From NCBI RefSeq assembly GCF_009741265.1, contig NZ_WOWL01000001.1, positions 1,736,001-1,800,000 on the forward strand: a stretch of DNA of 64,000 nt. Direction: 5' to 3'. Numbering within the stretch: position 1 is the stretch's first letter; each line of letters starts with the position of its first letter. The notes below the pieces were generated by a model, which searched no databases, was not told where the DNA came from, and saw only the letters and a program-made list of their open reading frames with translations. A program made the translations under genes and the position numbers. The DNA is from Pseudarthrobacter sp. GA104. GTDB lineage: Bacteria; Actinomycetota; Actinomycetes; Actinomycetales; Micrococcaceae. Of the stretch, positions 1 to 8,124 are shown piece after piece.

Positions 1-521
1 ACGTCCTGGCAGTGGGTGCGGCCGGCACTGTGGGCGTCCTGACGGGCAGCGGGCATCCGCACTGGGCCATGGCCGCGGCTGCGGTGCCGCTGGCCGGGGC
101 CGACCTTCCGAGCAGCGTCCGGCGGGGCATCCACCGGATCGTGGGGACGTTCGTGGGACTGGGGGTCACCGCCGCCGCCATTCTTCCGGTGCCATGGTCC
201 TTGGCGGGCCTGTTCCCGGGCCGGCAGGCCGTGGTGCTGGCGCTCCTGGTGATCCTCTTCCAGTTCACCACCGAGCTGTTCATGACCCGCCACTACGGCC
301 TGGCCATGGTTTCCTTCACGCCGGTCATTTTGCTGATGACCCAGCTCGCAGCCCCCGCCGACCCGGCGGTCCTGATCCTGGAGCGCGCTGTGGAGACCAT
401 GGTGGGGGCGCTGGTGGGAATCGGCGTGGTGGTGGCTGTCCGGCGGGCGGGGTCGCGCCCGCCGTCAGCATTACTCGGGTTTCCGTCCCTGTTTCGGCTT
501 CCGCGGCGGCCCCGCCATTAG
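1..521 (+). CDS. FUSC family membrane protein, C-terminal part (5'-truncated by window edge)
   Basis: The gene enters from outside the window, reading from base 3, and ends at TAG 519-521. About 172 residues are visible. Several hydrophobic segments are separated by a basic stretch containing SSVRRGIHRIVGTFVG, the arginine-rich loop followed by GT-x-x-G seen in FUSC (fusaric-acid-resistance/aromatic-acid exporter-like) proteins. The tail is basic and soluble. FUSC proteins sit in the inner membrane and are linked to export of aromatic acids; the substrate here is unknown. The 3' end overlaps the convergent SDR gene by 51 nt, so the two mRNAs are complementary at their ends. The assignment rests on the C-terminal half only. 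Confidence 0.75.
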   Translation, partial: VLAVGAAGTVGVLTGSGHPHWAMAAAAVPLAGADLPSSVRRGIHRIVGTFVGLGVTAAAILPVPWSLAGLFPGRQAVVLALLVILFQFTTELFMTRHYGLAMVSFTPVILLMTQLAAPADPAVLILERAVETMVGALVGIGVVVAVRRAGSRPPSALLGFPSLFRLPRRPRH

Positions 522-1277
522 CTTTGCCGGCGCCACCCGGGCAACGGCCGCCACCACCTTGTACCTCTTGGAGGGGATGGACACCGCCTTGCCCCGGGCA
601 TTGTCCGCCAGGCCTTCCCGCACCACCCGCTCGGCATGCAGCCAGGCCCAGGACGGCGCCACCGATTTGTCCATGCCCATCCGGTCGTGGAACTCCGTGT
701 GGGTGAAGCCCGGGCACACCGCGGTGACCTTGATGCCCTGTTTGCCGTAGGCCAGGTTTGCCCAGCGGCTGAAACTCACCAGCCAGGCCTTCGCCGCGGA
801 GTAGGTGCCCCGCGGCAGGAAAGCGGCGATGCTGGCCACGTTGATGATCCGGCCCTCGCCCCGCTCCAGCATGCCTTTGAGCGCGGCATGGGTAAGCTCC
901 ATGGCGGTTTCCCCGTGCAGCTTGAGGTGTTTCTTCTCCTCCGAGATGTGGTTGTCCTCGAAGTTGTGCAGCAGGCCGATTCCGGCGTTGTTGACAAGGA
1001 TCCCCACCGGACGCCGCGCATCGGACAGGCGTTCGACGACGGCGGCCACGCCGGCGTCGTCCGTCAGGTCTGCGGGAAGCACCTCGGCAGTGGTTCCGTA
1101 GCGCCGTTCCAGGCCCGCCGCTGCTTCCTCGAGGCGGGCCCGGTTCCGCGCAACCAGCACCAGGTTGCAGCCCTGGGCGGCCAGCTGGCGCGCGAACTCG
1201 GACCCCAGCCCCGCGCTGGCCCCCGTGACGAGGGCTGTTGTCCCGGAAAGATCCTGCTGGGGGTGCGGCGTGGTCAT
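471..1277 (-). CDS. SDR family NAD(P)-dependent oxidoreductase
   Basis: A complete 268-residue classical short-chain dehydrogenase/reductase. Visible family marks are the nucleotide-binding GASAGLGSEFARQLA near residue 18, the DLTDD segment, NNAG, the catalytic serine in INVASIAAF and the YSAAK tyrosine-lysine pair. The C-terminus is unusually basic and proline-rich (KLMAGPPRKPKQGRKPE). It probably reduces or oxidises a carbonyl/alcohol with NAD(P)H in the cytoplasm; the substrate cannot be read from the sequence. It lies downstream of the siderophore operon on the same strand, but a 68-nt gap separates them and no siderophore role is implied. The last 51 nt overlap the convergent FUSC gene. 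Confidence 0.88.
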   Translation of the reverse strand: MTTPHPQQDLSGTTALVTGASAGLGSEFARQLAAQGCNLVLVARNRARLEEAAAGLERRYGTTAEVLPADLTDDAGVAAVVERLSDARRPVGILVNNAGIGLLHNFEDNHISEEKKHLKLHGETAMELTHAALKGMLERGEGRIINVASIAAFLPRGTYSAAKAWLVSFSRWANLAYGKQGIKVTAVCPGFTHTEFHDRMGMDKSVAPSWAWLHAERVVREGLADNARGKAVSIPSKRYKVVAAVARVAPAKLMAGPPRKPKQGRKPE

Positions 1278-1345
1278 GCTGCAAGCCTAGCGAGGCGCCG
1301 ATCTCCCGTCCCGGTCCACTGTCCGTGTGGTACCAGGCGTGGTCC

Positions 1346-3235
1346 TCAGGCGAACCTCGCCAGCGGATTGGCCAGGCGTCCTGCCATCTGCAGCCCGCCG
1401 GACGGGTCTGCCAGGTCCAGCATCTGCTGGTTGTTGCGCAGCTGCAGCCGGTTCAGGCAGGACAGCTCGAAGTCGGCGGCAAAGAGGTCATGCCGGGCGA
1501 ACTGGCCGGCAAGTTCCGGATGCTGCCCCTGGTAGTCCTTGACCGCAGCGGCGGCAATCCGCCAGAAGTCGTCCTGGCCCAGTCTTCCGTCCCCGTCCAG
1601 GAGCGCGGCCAGGAAACGGAAAATGCAGTCAAAGATGTCCGTGAAGACGGCCAGCACCTTCTGGCCGTCCGGGATCTCCGCCCGGATCCGGGATACATCC
1701 TCCGGCAGGTCCAGCCGGTCCCCCATCACCACGATTTCCTCGGCGATGTCCTTCATGACGGCCCTGACGGGTACGCCGTTTTCGAACACCAGGATCACGT
1801 TCTCGCCGTGCGGCATGAACGCCATCTCATACCGGAAGAGGCAATGAACCAGTGGAACCAGGTAGGCCTCGAAATACCGCCGCAGCCAGTCCCCTGCCGG
1901 CAGGCCGGAGCGCTCGATGAGCGCCGAAACCATGGGCCTGCCGCTCGCGTCAACGTGCAGGAGCGAGGCCATGGTGGCCAGCTGCTGCCCGTCCTGCAGC
2001 AGCGGCAGGGGGCTTTCGCGCCATAGGGCGGAGAGCATCTTCCGGTACGGCGAACCGCCCGCAGCGCCTGCCTCGTAGTAGCCGTTGTGGTAGCCGATGG
2101 CGGCGACCTCGCCGATCATGGTGAACCCGCGGCGCTGAAGTGCATCGTCCGCCTCGATCAGGTTCCGCAGCCAGTCGTTGATGGCCGGGGTGGCCTTCAT
2201 GTACTCCGGCGACAGCCCGCGCATGAAGCCCATGTTCAGCACGGACATGGCCGTCTTGACGTAGTGGCGGACGGGGTCGCTGGTGTTGAAGAAGGTCCGG
2301 ATCGACTGCTGCGCCTGGTAGCTGTCCGTCCCGGCGCCCAGGTGGACGATGCGCTGCCGGGCGATCTCCGCCGCGAACGTGACCGTGAGCTTGTTCTCCC
2401 ACTGCCAGGGATGTACCGGCATGAGGAAGTACTGGTCCGGATCGAGATCCTGCAGCTGCAGTTCAGCGGTGAAGGTGCCGAGCAGGGATCCGAGCTCGGC
2501 CTGCAGGTGCGCCCGGTACTCCAGCCCTTCCGATGCAGTGAAGACGGCGCGGGTGCGGTGCACGGCGATCCACTCCAGCTGCACCGGGGCGCCCGTTTCC
2601 GGTGCGAAGGCGTGGTAGTCGCTGATGCCGAAGCCCAGGCGGCCGTTATTGGCAACAAAGCAGGGGTGGCCCTCGGTCATGCTGCGCTCAATGGCCTGGA
2701 AGTCGGCCGCCGGGTCCTCGCCGCCGGTGATCCCTGCCGCGAGTTCAGCCGCCGTCGGCTGGCCGGCCCACTGCTTGTAGGCGTGGCTCGCCAGGGTGCT
2801 GCCGACCTCCTCGAGGTAGACGGGGAGCATATGGAGGTTGATGCCCAGCATTCCGTGGAACCCGGTGATGAACTCCAGCACGTCCAGCGGCGCCTCGGTG
2901 CCGCCCCGGAAGTGCCGGATGGAGCCGGGATCGATGGCCCAGTGGTCCATGCTTAGGATCCGGGCGCTGAACTGGTACTCGGAGGTGCCGTCATCGCTGC
3001 GGACCCGGTAGCGGCCGCGCCCGTCCGCCCCGGCCCCGCCAGGCTTACCTCCCACCGGTTCCGGGGTGAGGATCCGTTCGTGGGAGAACTCGGCGAGTGC
3101 CTTGCGGAGCAGGTGCCGGTTGGCGTTGTCCCACCTTTCGCCGGTGAGATGCGGTACAGGGCCTGGATGCGGTGCAGGGCCGGCGGAGGGCTGCCCGGGG
3201 GTGGTTGTGGCGGCGGGATCGAGGTCGATAGTCAT
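1346..3235 (-). CDS. desD: IucA/IucC family siderophore synthetase (desferrioxamine synthetase, DesD-like)
   Basis: A 629-residue NRPS-independent siderophore synthetase. It would use ATP to condense and cyclise N-hydroxy-N-succinyl (or acetyl) cadaverine units into a desferrioxamine-type trihydroxamate. Family marks include the nucleotide-binding MTEGHPCFVANNGRLGFG region, MPVHPWQWEN, KTAMSVLNMGFMRG and the C-terminal ENVILVFENGVP plus a FhuF-like tail. The ATG at 3235 overlaps the stop of the acyltransferase gene by 4 nt (ATGA), which fixes this start rather than a longer frame. It is the last gene of the desABCD-order operon, the same order as in Streptomyces des clusters. The exact product (B, E or another) cannot be told from sequence. 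Confidence 0.9.
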   Translation of the reverse strand: MTIDLDPAATTTPGQPSAGPAPHPGPVPHLTGERWDNANRHLLRKALAEFSHERILTPEPVGGKPGGAGADGRGRYRVRSDDGTSEYQFSARILSMDHWAIDPGSIRHFRGGTEAPLDVLEFITGFHGMLGINLHMLPVYLEEVGSTLASHAYKQWAGQPTAAELAAGITGGEDPAADFQAIERSMTEGHPCFVANNGRLGFGISDYHAFAPETGAPVQLEWIAVHRTRAVFTASEGLEYRAHLQAELGSLLGTFTAELQLQDLDPDQYFLMPVHPWQWENKLTVTFAAEIARQRIVHLGAGTDSYQAQQSIRTFFNTSDPVRHYVKTAMSVLNMGFMRGLSPEYMKATPAINDWLRNLIEADDALQRRGFTMIGEVAAIGYHNGYYEAGAAGGSPYRKMLSALWRESPLPLLQDGQQLATMASLLHVDASGRPMVSALIERSGLPAGDWLRRYFEAYLVPLVHCLFRYEMAFMPHGENVILVFENGVPVRAVMKDIAEEIVVMGDRLDLPEDVSRIRAEIPDGQKVLAVFTDIFDCIFRFLAALLDGDGRLGQDDFWRIAAAAVKDYQGQHPELAGQFARHDLFAADFELSCLNRLQLRNNQQMLDLADPSGGLQMAGRLANPLARFA

Positions 3236-3801
3236 AGTGGCGCTCCCTGGGTTACGGGCGTAAGGGCGGGCAGAAGGGACGTTCGGGCGGCCAGGTAATC
3301 GTCGCGGCTGCAGAAACTCAGCAGCGCGTCCTTGTCCGGAAGGGTGACCGCCCCGGCGGGCTGGAAGCCCAGGCGTTGATTCAGGGCGTGGATCCTGGTG
3401 TTCCGGATATCCGGCTCCACCACGATGCGGTCCACTCCCGGCGTGCTGAAGAGTCGTGCCAGGACGGCGTCCATCACCGCGGCGGTGTAGCCGCGCACGG
3501 GTGCGGCCGACGGCGGGGCCACCAGCAGGTGCATCCCCACGTCCCCGGGAAGGACGGGGTACACGGCGGCCAGCGGCGAGGACGCGGGAAGGTACTCCTC
3601 CATCAGGAAGGCGGGGACTCCGCCGTCGAGCCCCAGCACCGCGTGGTGGTGGCCGCTCGCTTGGATGTTCCTGTATTCCTGCACCACGTCCTCCACGCTG
3701 GCGGACGGCATGCCCCAGAACGAGGCGTAGGGCTGGGTCACCCAGCTGTGAAGGAGCGGCGCGTCGGCTTCGGCGTCGAGGCAGCGGAAGGTGAATGTCA
3801 T
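3232..3801 (-). CDS. desC: GNAT-type siderophore N-acyltransferase (DesC-like)
   Basis: A 189-residue acyl-CoA N-acyltransferase of the IucB/DesC type, expected to acylate N-hydroxycadaverine with succinyl- or acetyl-CoA. Typical features are the FTFRCLDAEADAPLLHSWV N-terminus, YLPASSPLAAVYPVLPGDVGMHLLVAPP and the C-terminal VVEPDIRNTRIHALNQRLGF, which carries the family's acyl-CoA-site signature. The ATG at 3801 overlaps the upstream monooxygenase stop by 4 nt. An in-frame start 18 nt further upstream exists but would extend the overlap. At its 3' end it overlaps desD by 4 nt, so the operon is translationally coupled on both sides. Confidence 0.88.
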   Translation of the reverse strand: MTFTFRCLDAEADAPLLHSWVTQPYASFWGMPSASVEDVVQEYRNIQASGHHHAVLGLDGGVPAFLMEEYLPASSPLAAVYPVLPGDVGMHLLVAPPSAAPVRGYTAAVMDAVLARLFSTPGVDRIVVEPDIRNTRIHALNQRLGFQPAGAVTLPDKDALLSFCSRDDYLAARTSLLPALTPVTQGAPL

Positions 3802-5168
3802 GCCGGCACCGGTCCGCAATCCAGCGGAGAGCCAACCGCAGCCGGCGGCCCGAACTGCTGGAACGCAATGCTGCGCTCCACGGGGTACACCTCGCGGCCG
3901 GTCATTTCGCGCAGGATGCAGGAGTTGCGGTAGGCGCCCATGCCCAGGTCCGGGGTGGCGAACCCGTGGGTGTGCAGCTCGGCATTCTGGACGAAGATCT
4001 CGCCGGGTTGGACGCCGGTGCTGTAGTTCCGGTCCACGGCGAACCTGCCCGCGCTGTCCCGGTCGATGCGGTCCCGGATGCCGGCGAGGAAACCTGGTTC
4101 CTGGTAGCCGTAGCCGGTGGCCAGCACCACCGCTTCGCTGTCCAGCGTGTAGGACGTGCCCTGCTCCGCGTGTTCCAGGTGCAGGGTGTGGGTCCCGGCC
4201 CCGGGGTTCCAGTAGGCAGCGGTCAGGCTCGAGTGGGTCAGCAGCCGGGTGTCCACCATTCCGGAGATGCTCGTGGTGTAAAGCAGGTCGTAGATGGCGT
4301 CGATCAGGTCCGAATTGATGCCTTTGTAGAGGTTTTTCTGGGCCTTGTTCAGGTAATCGCGCTGGTGCTGCGGGAGGGCGTGGAAGTAGTCCACGTACTC
4401 GGGCGAGGTCATCTCAAGCGTCAGCTTGGTGTATTCAAGCGGGAAGAACCTGCCGGAGCGGGTCACCCAGTTCAGCTGGTACCCGTGGGCGTCCGATTCC
4501 TGGAGCAGTTCGTAGTAGATCTCGGCGGCGCTCTGGCCGCTGCCCAGGATGGTGATGCTGCGCTGCTGCTGCAGTTCTGCCTTCCGCGCCAGGTAGTCGG
4601 CGGTGTGGAGGACCACTCCCCCGGCTCCCGCACGTGAATCGGCCACGATCCCTGCCGCAGCCCCGGGCACGTCCGGGGAGGTGCCCGTGCCCAGCACCAG
4701 CCGCCGCGCCAGCAGCACCTCAGGCCCTCCCGGACCTGAGACGGTAAGCCGGTACACGCCGTCGTCGTACGTTACATCCAGCACAGCTGTGCCAAATCGG
4801 ACGCCGGGCAACTGCCCGGCCACCCACTGGCAGTACTGGTTGTACTCCGCCCGCAGCGGGTAGAAATTTTCCCGGATGTAGAACCGGTAGAGCCTGCCGG
4901 CCTGCTTGAGGAAGTTCAGGAATGAGTATGGCGAGGTGGGATCGGCCAGGGTGACGAGGTCGGCCATGAAGGGCACTTGCAGGTGGGCCGGCGCCAGCAT
5001 CATCCCGGGGTGCCAGTCAAAGGATTCCCTGCGTTCCAGGAAGATGCCGTCCAGCCCTTCCACCGGTTCAGCCAGCGCCGCGAGGCCCAGGTTGAAGGGC
5101 CCGACGCCGATCGCGGCAAAGTCGTAGATCCTGCGCCTGCCTGCCTTTTGGGTGGCGGTGTTGCTCAT
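3798..5168 (-). CDS. desB: lysine/cadaverine N-hydroxylase, IucD/SidA family (DesB-like)
   Basis: A 456-residue flavin-dependent N-monooxygenase, expected to hydroxylate cadaverine with FAD, NADPH and O2. The FAD-binding motif GVGPFNLGLA is at about residues 21-30. The substrate/FAD segment WHPGMMLAPAHLQVPFMADL follows. The NADPH-binding motif ILGSGQSAAEIYYEL lies mid-protein, and the ATGY motif is near the C-terminus. The ATG at 5168 overlaps the decarboxylase stop by 4 nt. Family members act on lysine, ornithine or cadaverine; cadaverine is inferred from the adjacent decarboxylase and DesD. No truncation or missing motif was noticed. Confidence 0.9.
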   Translation of the reverse strand: MSNTATQKAGRRRIYDFAAIGVGPFNLGLAALAEPVEGLDGIFLERRESFDWHPGMMLAPAHLQVPFMADLVTLADPTSPYSFLNFLKQAGRLYRFYIRENFYPLRAEYNQYCQWVAGQLPGVRFGTAVLDVTYDDGVYRLTVSGPGGPEVLLARRLVLGTGTSPDVPGAAAGIVADSRAGAGGVVLHTADYLARKAELQQQRSITILGSGQSAAEIYYELLQESDAHGYQLNWVTRSGRFFPLEYTKLTLEMTSPEYVDYFHALPQHQRDYLNKAQKNLYKGINSDLIDAIYDLLYTTSISGMVDTRLLTHSSLTAAYWNPGAGTHTLHLEHAEQGTSYTLDSEAVVLATGYGYQEPGFLAGIRDRIDRDSAGRFAVDRNYSTGVQPGEIFVQNAELHTHGFATPDLGMGAYRNSCILREMTGREVYPVERSIAFQQFGPPAAVGSPLDCGPVPA

Positions 5169-6841
5169 GCGGTCGCCTCGCTGCGCAGCAGCCCGGCGCC
5201 CGTGCGGCGCAGGAAGTTGATGATGCCGGAAATGTCCTCCAGCGTGGCCTCGGCGTTGAGGAGCGTGAACTTCAGGTAGTGCCGGCCGCCCACCGTGGTT
5301 CCGGCAACCACCGCTTCCCCGGAGGCGAAGACCGCCGCCCGGATGGCCGGGTTGAGGGCATCCGCCGCGTCCTCGCTGATCCGGTCGCCGCTGTCCAGGC
5401 GGGGCCGGTACCTGAAAACCAGGGTGCTGAGCCGGGGCGGGGCGGCGAGTTCGAAGGCGTCGTCGGCGGCGAGGAGCTTGCCCACACGCGCGGCGAGGTC
5501 GATGGCTTCGTCGAACAGGGCGCCGATGGCGTCCGCGCCCATGATGCGCAGGGTGAGCCACAGCTTCAGGGCGTCAAACCGGCGGGTGGTCTGGATGCTC
5601 TTGTCCACCTGGTTGGGGATGGCTGCCAGCGCTGCGCTGTGCGGGTTCAGGTAGTCCGCATAGTAGGTGACGTGGCGCAGCATGGTCCGTTCGCGCACCA
5701 GCAGGGCGCTGGAGCTGACCGGCTGGAAGAAGGTTTTGTGGAAGTCGACGGTGACCGAGTCGGCAAGCCCTGTGCCGTCAAGGAGGTGCCGGTAGCGGCC
5801 GGAGACAATGAGGCCGCCGCCGTAGGCAGCGTCCACGTGGAACCATGCCCCGTAGGCCCGGGCCAGTGCGGCGAGCTCCGGGAGCGGATCGACAGCGCCG
5901 AAGTCCGTGGTGCCCGCGGTGGCCACCACCGCCATCGGGGTCAAACCGGCGTCCCGTGCGCCGGCCAGGGCCTCGGCGAGGGCGGCAGGATCCATCCGGT
6001 GGTCCGGCGTGCAGGGGACGGTGACGACGGCGTCGAACCCCAGGCCCAGCATTGATGACGACTTCTGGATACTGAAGTGGCTGTCCTCGGACGTGAAGAT
6101 CCGCAGCGTGTCCAGCAGCGCCGGAAGCCGGAGCCCGGCGCGGGCAGGGTCCTGCCGCAGGCCGGCAACGGCATGGTTGCGGGCGATCAGCAGGGCCTGC
6201 AGGTTGGACTGGCTGCCGCCGGAGGTGAAGATGCCGTCCGCGGCGTCACCAAGGTCCAGCCTTTTTGCGGTCCAGTCAATAAGCCGGCGTTCGATCATGG
6301 TGGCGCCTGCACTCTGGTCCCACGTGTCCATGGAGGAGTTCACCGCGGACAGGACCGCTTCGCCCACCAGCGCCGGGATGACCACGGGGCAGTTAAGGTG
6401 GGCGGCGTACCTGGCGTCGTGGAAGTACACGGCATCGCGCAGGTACACATCCTCGAGTTCCTGGAGGGCGGCGGCCGTGTCCGGCAGGGGTCTTTCGAGG
6501 TCCACGGCGCCTACGCGGGCCTCCAGTTCGGAGGGTCCGACGCCGGTGAACGGCCGGGCGGTCCGCTCAAGTTTCGTGGCAACGGCCGTTACGCCCTGCA
6601 GCACCTGGGCCACATACCGCGGCGAGTTGCGTGCGTTGAGGAGGTGGTTGCTGGCCGCCAGCGCGAGTTCCACACGCGAGCCGAAGTCCCTGCCGCCAGG
6701 TTCCTGAACTGGGGTCTGATGGTTTGGCCGGTCATGGTTTGGCCGGTCATGGCTCGTTGCTCCATTGGTGTTGGGCGGATCATCCATTTCCAGCTCGTCA
6801 AGGCGGGGCAGCAGCGGCACTGGTTTTCCTTCGGTCGGCAT
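5165..6841 (-). CDS. desA: PLP-dependent group II amino-acid decarboxylase (lysine decarboxylase, DesA-like)
   Basis: A 558-residue pyridoxal-phosphate decarboxylase, first enzyme of the siderophore pathway (L-lysine to cadaverine). The PLP fold shows TSGGSQSNLQALLIARNHA, HVDAAYGGGLI and the Schiff-base lysine in TVDFHKTFFQPVSSS. The ATG at 6841 is chosen. A TTG at 6859 would place the start inside the iron box. An ATG at 6787 is also possible, because the first 50 residues are poorly conserved-looking and contain a duplicated DRPNH segment. Diaminobutyrate decarboxylases look similar; lysine is inferred from the des gene order. Transcription is probably repressed by iron through the box at 6852-6870. 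Confidence 0.87.
   Translation of the reverse strand: MPTEGKPVPLLPRLDELEMDDPPNTNGATSHDRPNHDRPNHQTPVQEPGGRDFGSRVELALAASNHLLNARNSPRYVAQVLQGVTAVATKLERTARPFTGVGPSELEARVGAVDLERPLPDTAAALQELEDVYLRDAVYFHDARYAAHLNCPVVIPALVGEAVLSAVNSSMDTWDQSAGATMIERRLIDWTAKRLDLGDAADGIFTSGGSQSNLQALLIARNHAVAGLRQDPARAGLRLPALLDTLRIFTSEDSHFSIQKSSSMLGLGFDAVVTVPCTPDHRMDPAALAEALAGARDAGLTPMAVVATAGTTDFGAVDPLPELAALARAYGAWFHVDAAYGGGLIVSGRYRHLLDGTGLADSVTVDFHKTFFQPVSSSALLVRERTMLRHVTYYADYLNPHSAALAAIPNQVDKSIQTTRRFDALKLWLTLRIMGADAIGALFDEAIDLAARVGKLLAADDAFELAAPPRLSTLVFRYRPRLDSGDRISEDAADALNPAIRAAVFASGEAVVAGTTVGGRHYLKFTLLNAEATLEDISGIINFLRRTGAGLLRSEATA
6719..6748. repeat. 15-bp direct tandem repeat inside desA
   Basis: Two adjacent identical copies of ATGGTTTGGCCGGTC (6719-6733, 6734-6748) encode a duplicated DRPNH pentapeptide in the variable N-terminus of the decarboxylase. 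The unit is a multiple of three, so copy-number change would keep the frame. Confidence 0.8.
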
Positions 6842-6851
6842 TACATCGAAC

Positions 6852-6870
6852 AAAGGCAAGCCTTACTTAG
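6852..6870 (-). promoter_or_regulatory. iron box (DtxR/IdeR/DmdR-type operator) for desABCD
   Basis: Read on the minus strand the 19-mer is CTAAGTAAGGCTTGCCTTT, matching 14 of 19 positions of the actinobacterial iron box TTAGGTAAGGCTTACCTAA. It lies 11 nt upstream of the desA ATG, where a bound repressor would block the promoter. Repression by an iron-loaded DtxR-family protein is inferred; no such regulator gene is in this window. Confidence 0.7.
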
Positions 6871-7046
6871 GTAACCCTTTTAATCAAACTTTTGTGATGT
6901 ATTTAGCGAAGGAGTCGTGAAACTGCCCTGCGCGGGCCCTTTTCGGCGTCATTGACTGGCAGCCGGGGCAGTCCTGCTGCAAAATAACCGGCCGGCCGGA
7001 AGCGGGCAAGATGCACTGAGGGCGCAAGCGTCAATTTGGCGAACAA

Positions 7047-7067
7047 TTAGTAAGCATGCTTTGCTTA
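7047..7067. promoter_or_regulatory. AGTAAGCATG-containing inverted repeat
   Basis: TTAGTAAGCATGCTTTGCTTA contains TAAGCA and TGCTTA as a perfect 6-bp inverted repeat around TGCTT. It lies about 85 nt upstream of the small gene at 7152. The core AGTAAGCATG also occurs at 20933-20942 upstream of a stress-protein gene, so it may be a shared operator. Its binding factor is unknown. Confidence 0.4.
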
Positions 7068-7151
7068 TGGGGTAAATGAACCTCCGCAAGCAGTTCGCGG
7101 CGGGGCTGCCAACGCCGGCAGCTTCGTGAAAGAAGCCCAAGGATGAACATC

Positions 7152-7469
7152 ATGACCAGCGTTATTGAAGACCAGCTTACGGTGCCCGGGGAGCCTGACG
7201 CAGGAGCAGAATCTTCTTTGAGCGTCACCCGGCCCGCGGATATGGGCTTGCTGGTCACACTCAATTCACGGATGCACTGCCGCGCCCCGATGCAGCTGCT
7301 GGATCCGGAAGCACTCCCTGTTCGGATGCCCGTTTATGTGGACGGAACCTCGGTGGTCCCGGTGGGCATGGGCCTGGGAGCTGCTTCCGAGCACGTGGAG
7401 ACGTACCGCTGTGCCTGCGGCTTCACCATCGACGTCCCGGTCCTCGCCGAACACGCACTCGCCAGCTGA
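7152..7469 (+). CDS. small hypothetical protein with C-terminal CxC
   Basis: About 105 residues, not recognised. The N-terminus is acidic, the middle reads VTLNSRMHCRAPMQLLDPEALPVRMPVYVDGTSVVPVG, and the C-terminal part holds YRCACGFTIDVPV, resembling half of a zinc-ribbon. No signal peptide or membrane segment is seen. ATG 7152 is preferred because AAGGA lies 8 nt upstream; ATG 7143 is in frame. It stands alone between the divergent des operon and a convergent GNAT gene. An inverted repeat around 7047-7067 may control it. Confidence 0.6.
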   Translation: MTSVIEDQLTVPGEPDAGAESSLSVTRPADMGLLVTLNSRMHCRAPMQLLDPEALPVRMPVYVDGTSVVPVGMGLGAASEHVETYRCACGFTIDVPVLAEHALAS

Positions 7470-7558
7470 CTGCTGGGAAACGCCCCTCGGCGGGCTCCCC
7501 GACGGCGCTGGATCGGCTGGTCCCCCTCAGCCGTCCGGCTCAAGTGTTCAGGAGCGGA

Positions 7559-7888
7559 TCAGCTGTCCGGCCAATCCACGTATTGCTCGTACCCCTCGTG
7601 CTTACGAAGGTAGCCGGCGATGAACGGGCAATGCGGAATGATCCGCTTTCCTGACGCCACCACGTCGTCGAGCGCAAAGTGGGCCAGGACACGTCCCAGT
7701 CCCTGCCCTTCGAATTCCTCGCCGGTCTCCGTGTGGGAGAAGTCTATGTGGCCCGGCAGGTCCCGGTAGAAGGACTGGACGGCGAGGACATCACCCACGT
7801 GAAGCTCATAACGGTGCTGCGCATCGTTGCGCCGCACAGAGACGTCGGGGGCGAACTTATCCTCGCTGGACATCGTGTTCTCGGTCAT
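7559..7888 (-). CDS. small GNAT-like N-acetyltransferase (COG2388 type)
   Basis: A 109-residue single-domain protein of the short GNAT group. Marks are the RYELHVGDVLAVQSFYR strand pair, IDFSHTETGEEFEGQGLGRVLAHFALDD (acetyl-CoA-loop-like GQGLG) and the terminal IIPHCPFIAGYLRKHEGYEQYV with the family's conserved cysteine and Y-x-K-H-x-x-Y. The size fits the family. Members of this group are poorly characterised, so acetyl-CoA binding is likely and the substrate is unknown. ATG 7888 is used; an in-frame ATG at 7873 is equally possible. Confidence 0.82.
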   Translation of the reverse strand: MTENTMSSEDKFAPDVSVRRNDAQHRYELHVGDVLAVQSFYRDLPGHIDFSHTETGEEFEGQGLGRVLAHFALDDVVASGKRIIPHCPFIAGYLRKHEGYEQYVDWPDS

Positions 7889-8124
7889 GGTTCGACACTG
7901 GCACTACTTCACTCCGCTGGCAATGCCTCCGCCCCGGTGTCCTGCCCGGCCGGAAGGAGTCCGGTGCGTTGGAGCCAGGACTGGATCTCAGCTCCCGCTT
8001 CGCGGACGGTGGTTCCGAGCCCGCTCTCAGTTGTTCCGCCGACGCCATGACGGGCATGCAGCCCGGCGAAGCCGCCCGGGCCGCGATTCCTCCGGCCAAG
8101 TAGTTGGGCTGGCGGGAAGTTTGG

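Noticed and set aside
1..521. FUSC protein as a desferrioxamine exporter
   Set aside because: It is convergent with an SDR, not part of the des operon, and FUSC proteins are not known siderophore exporters.
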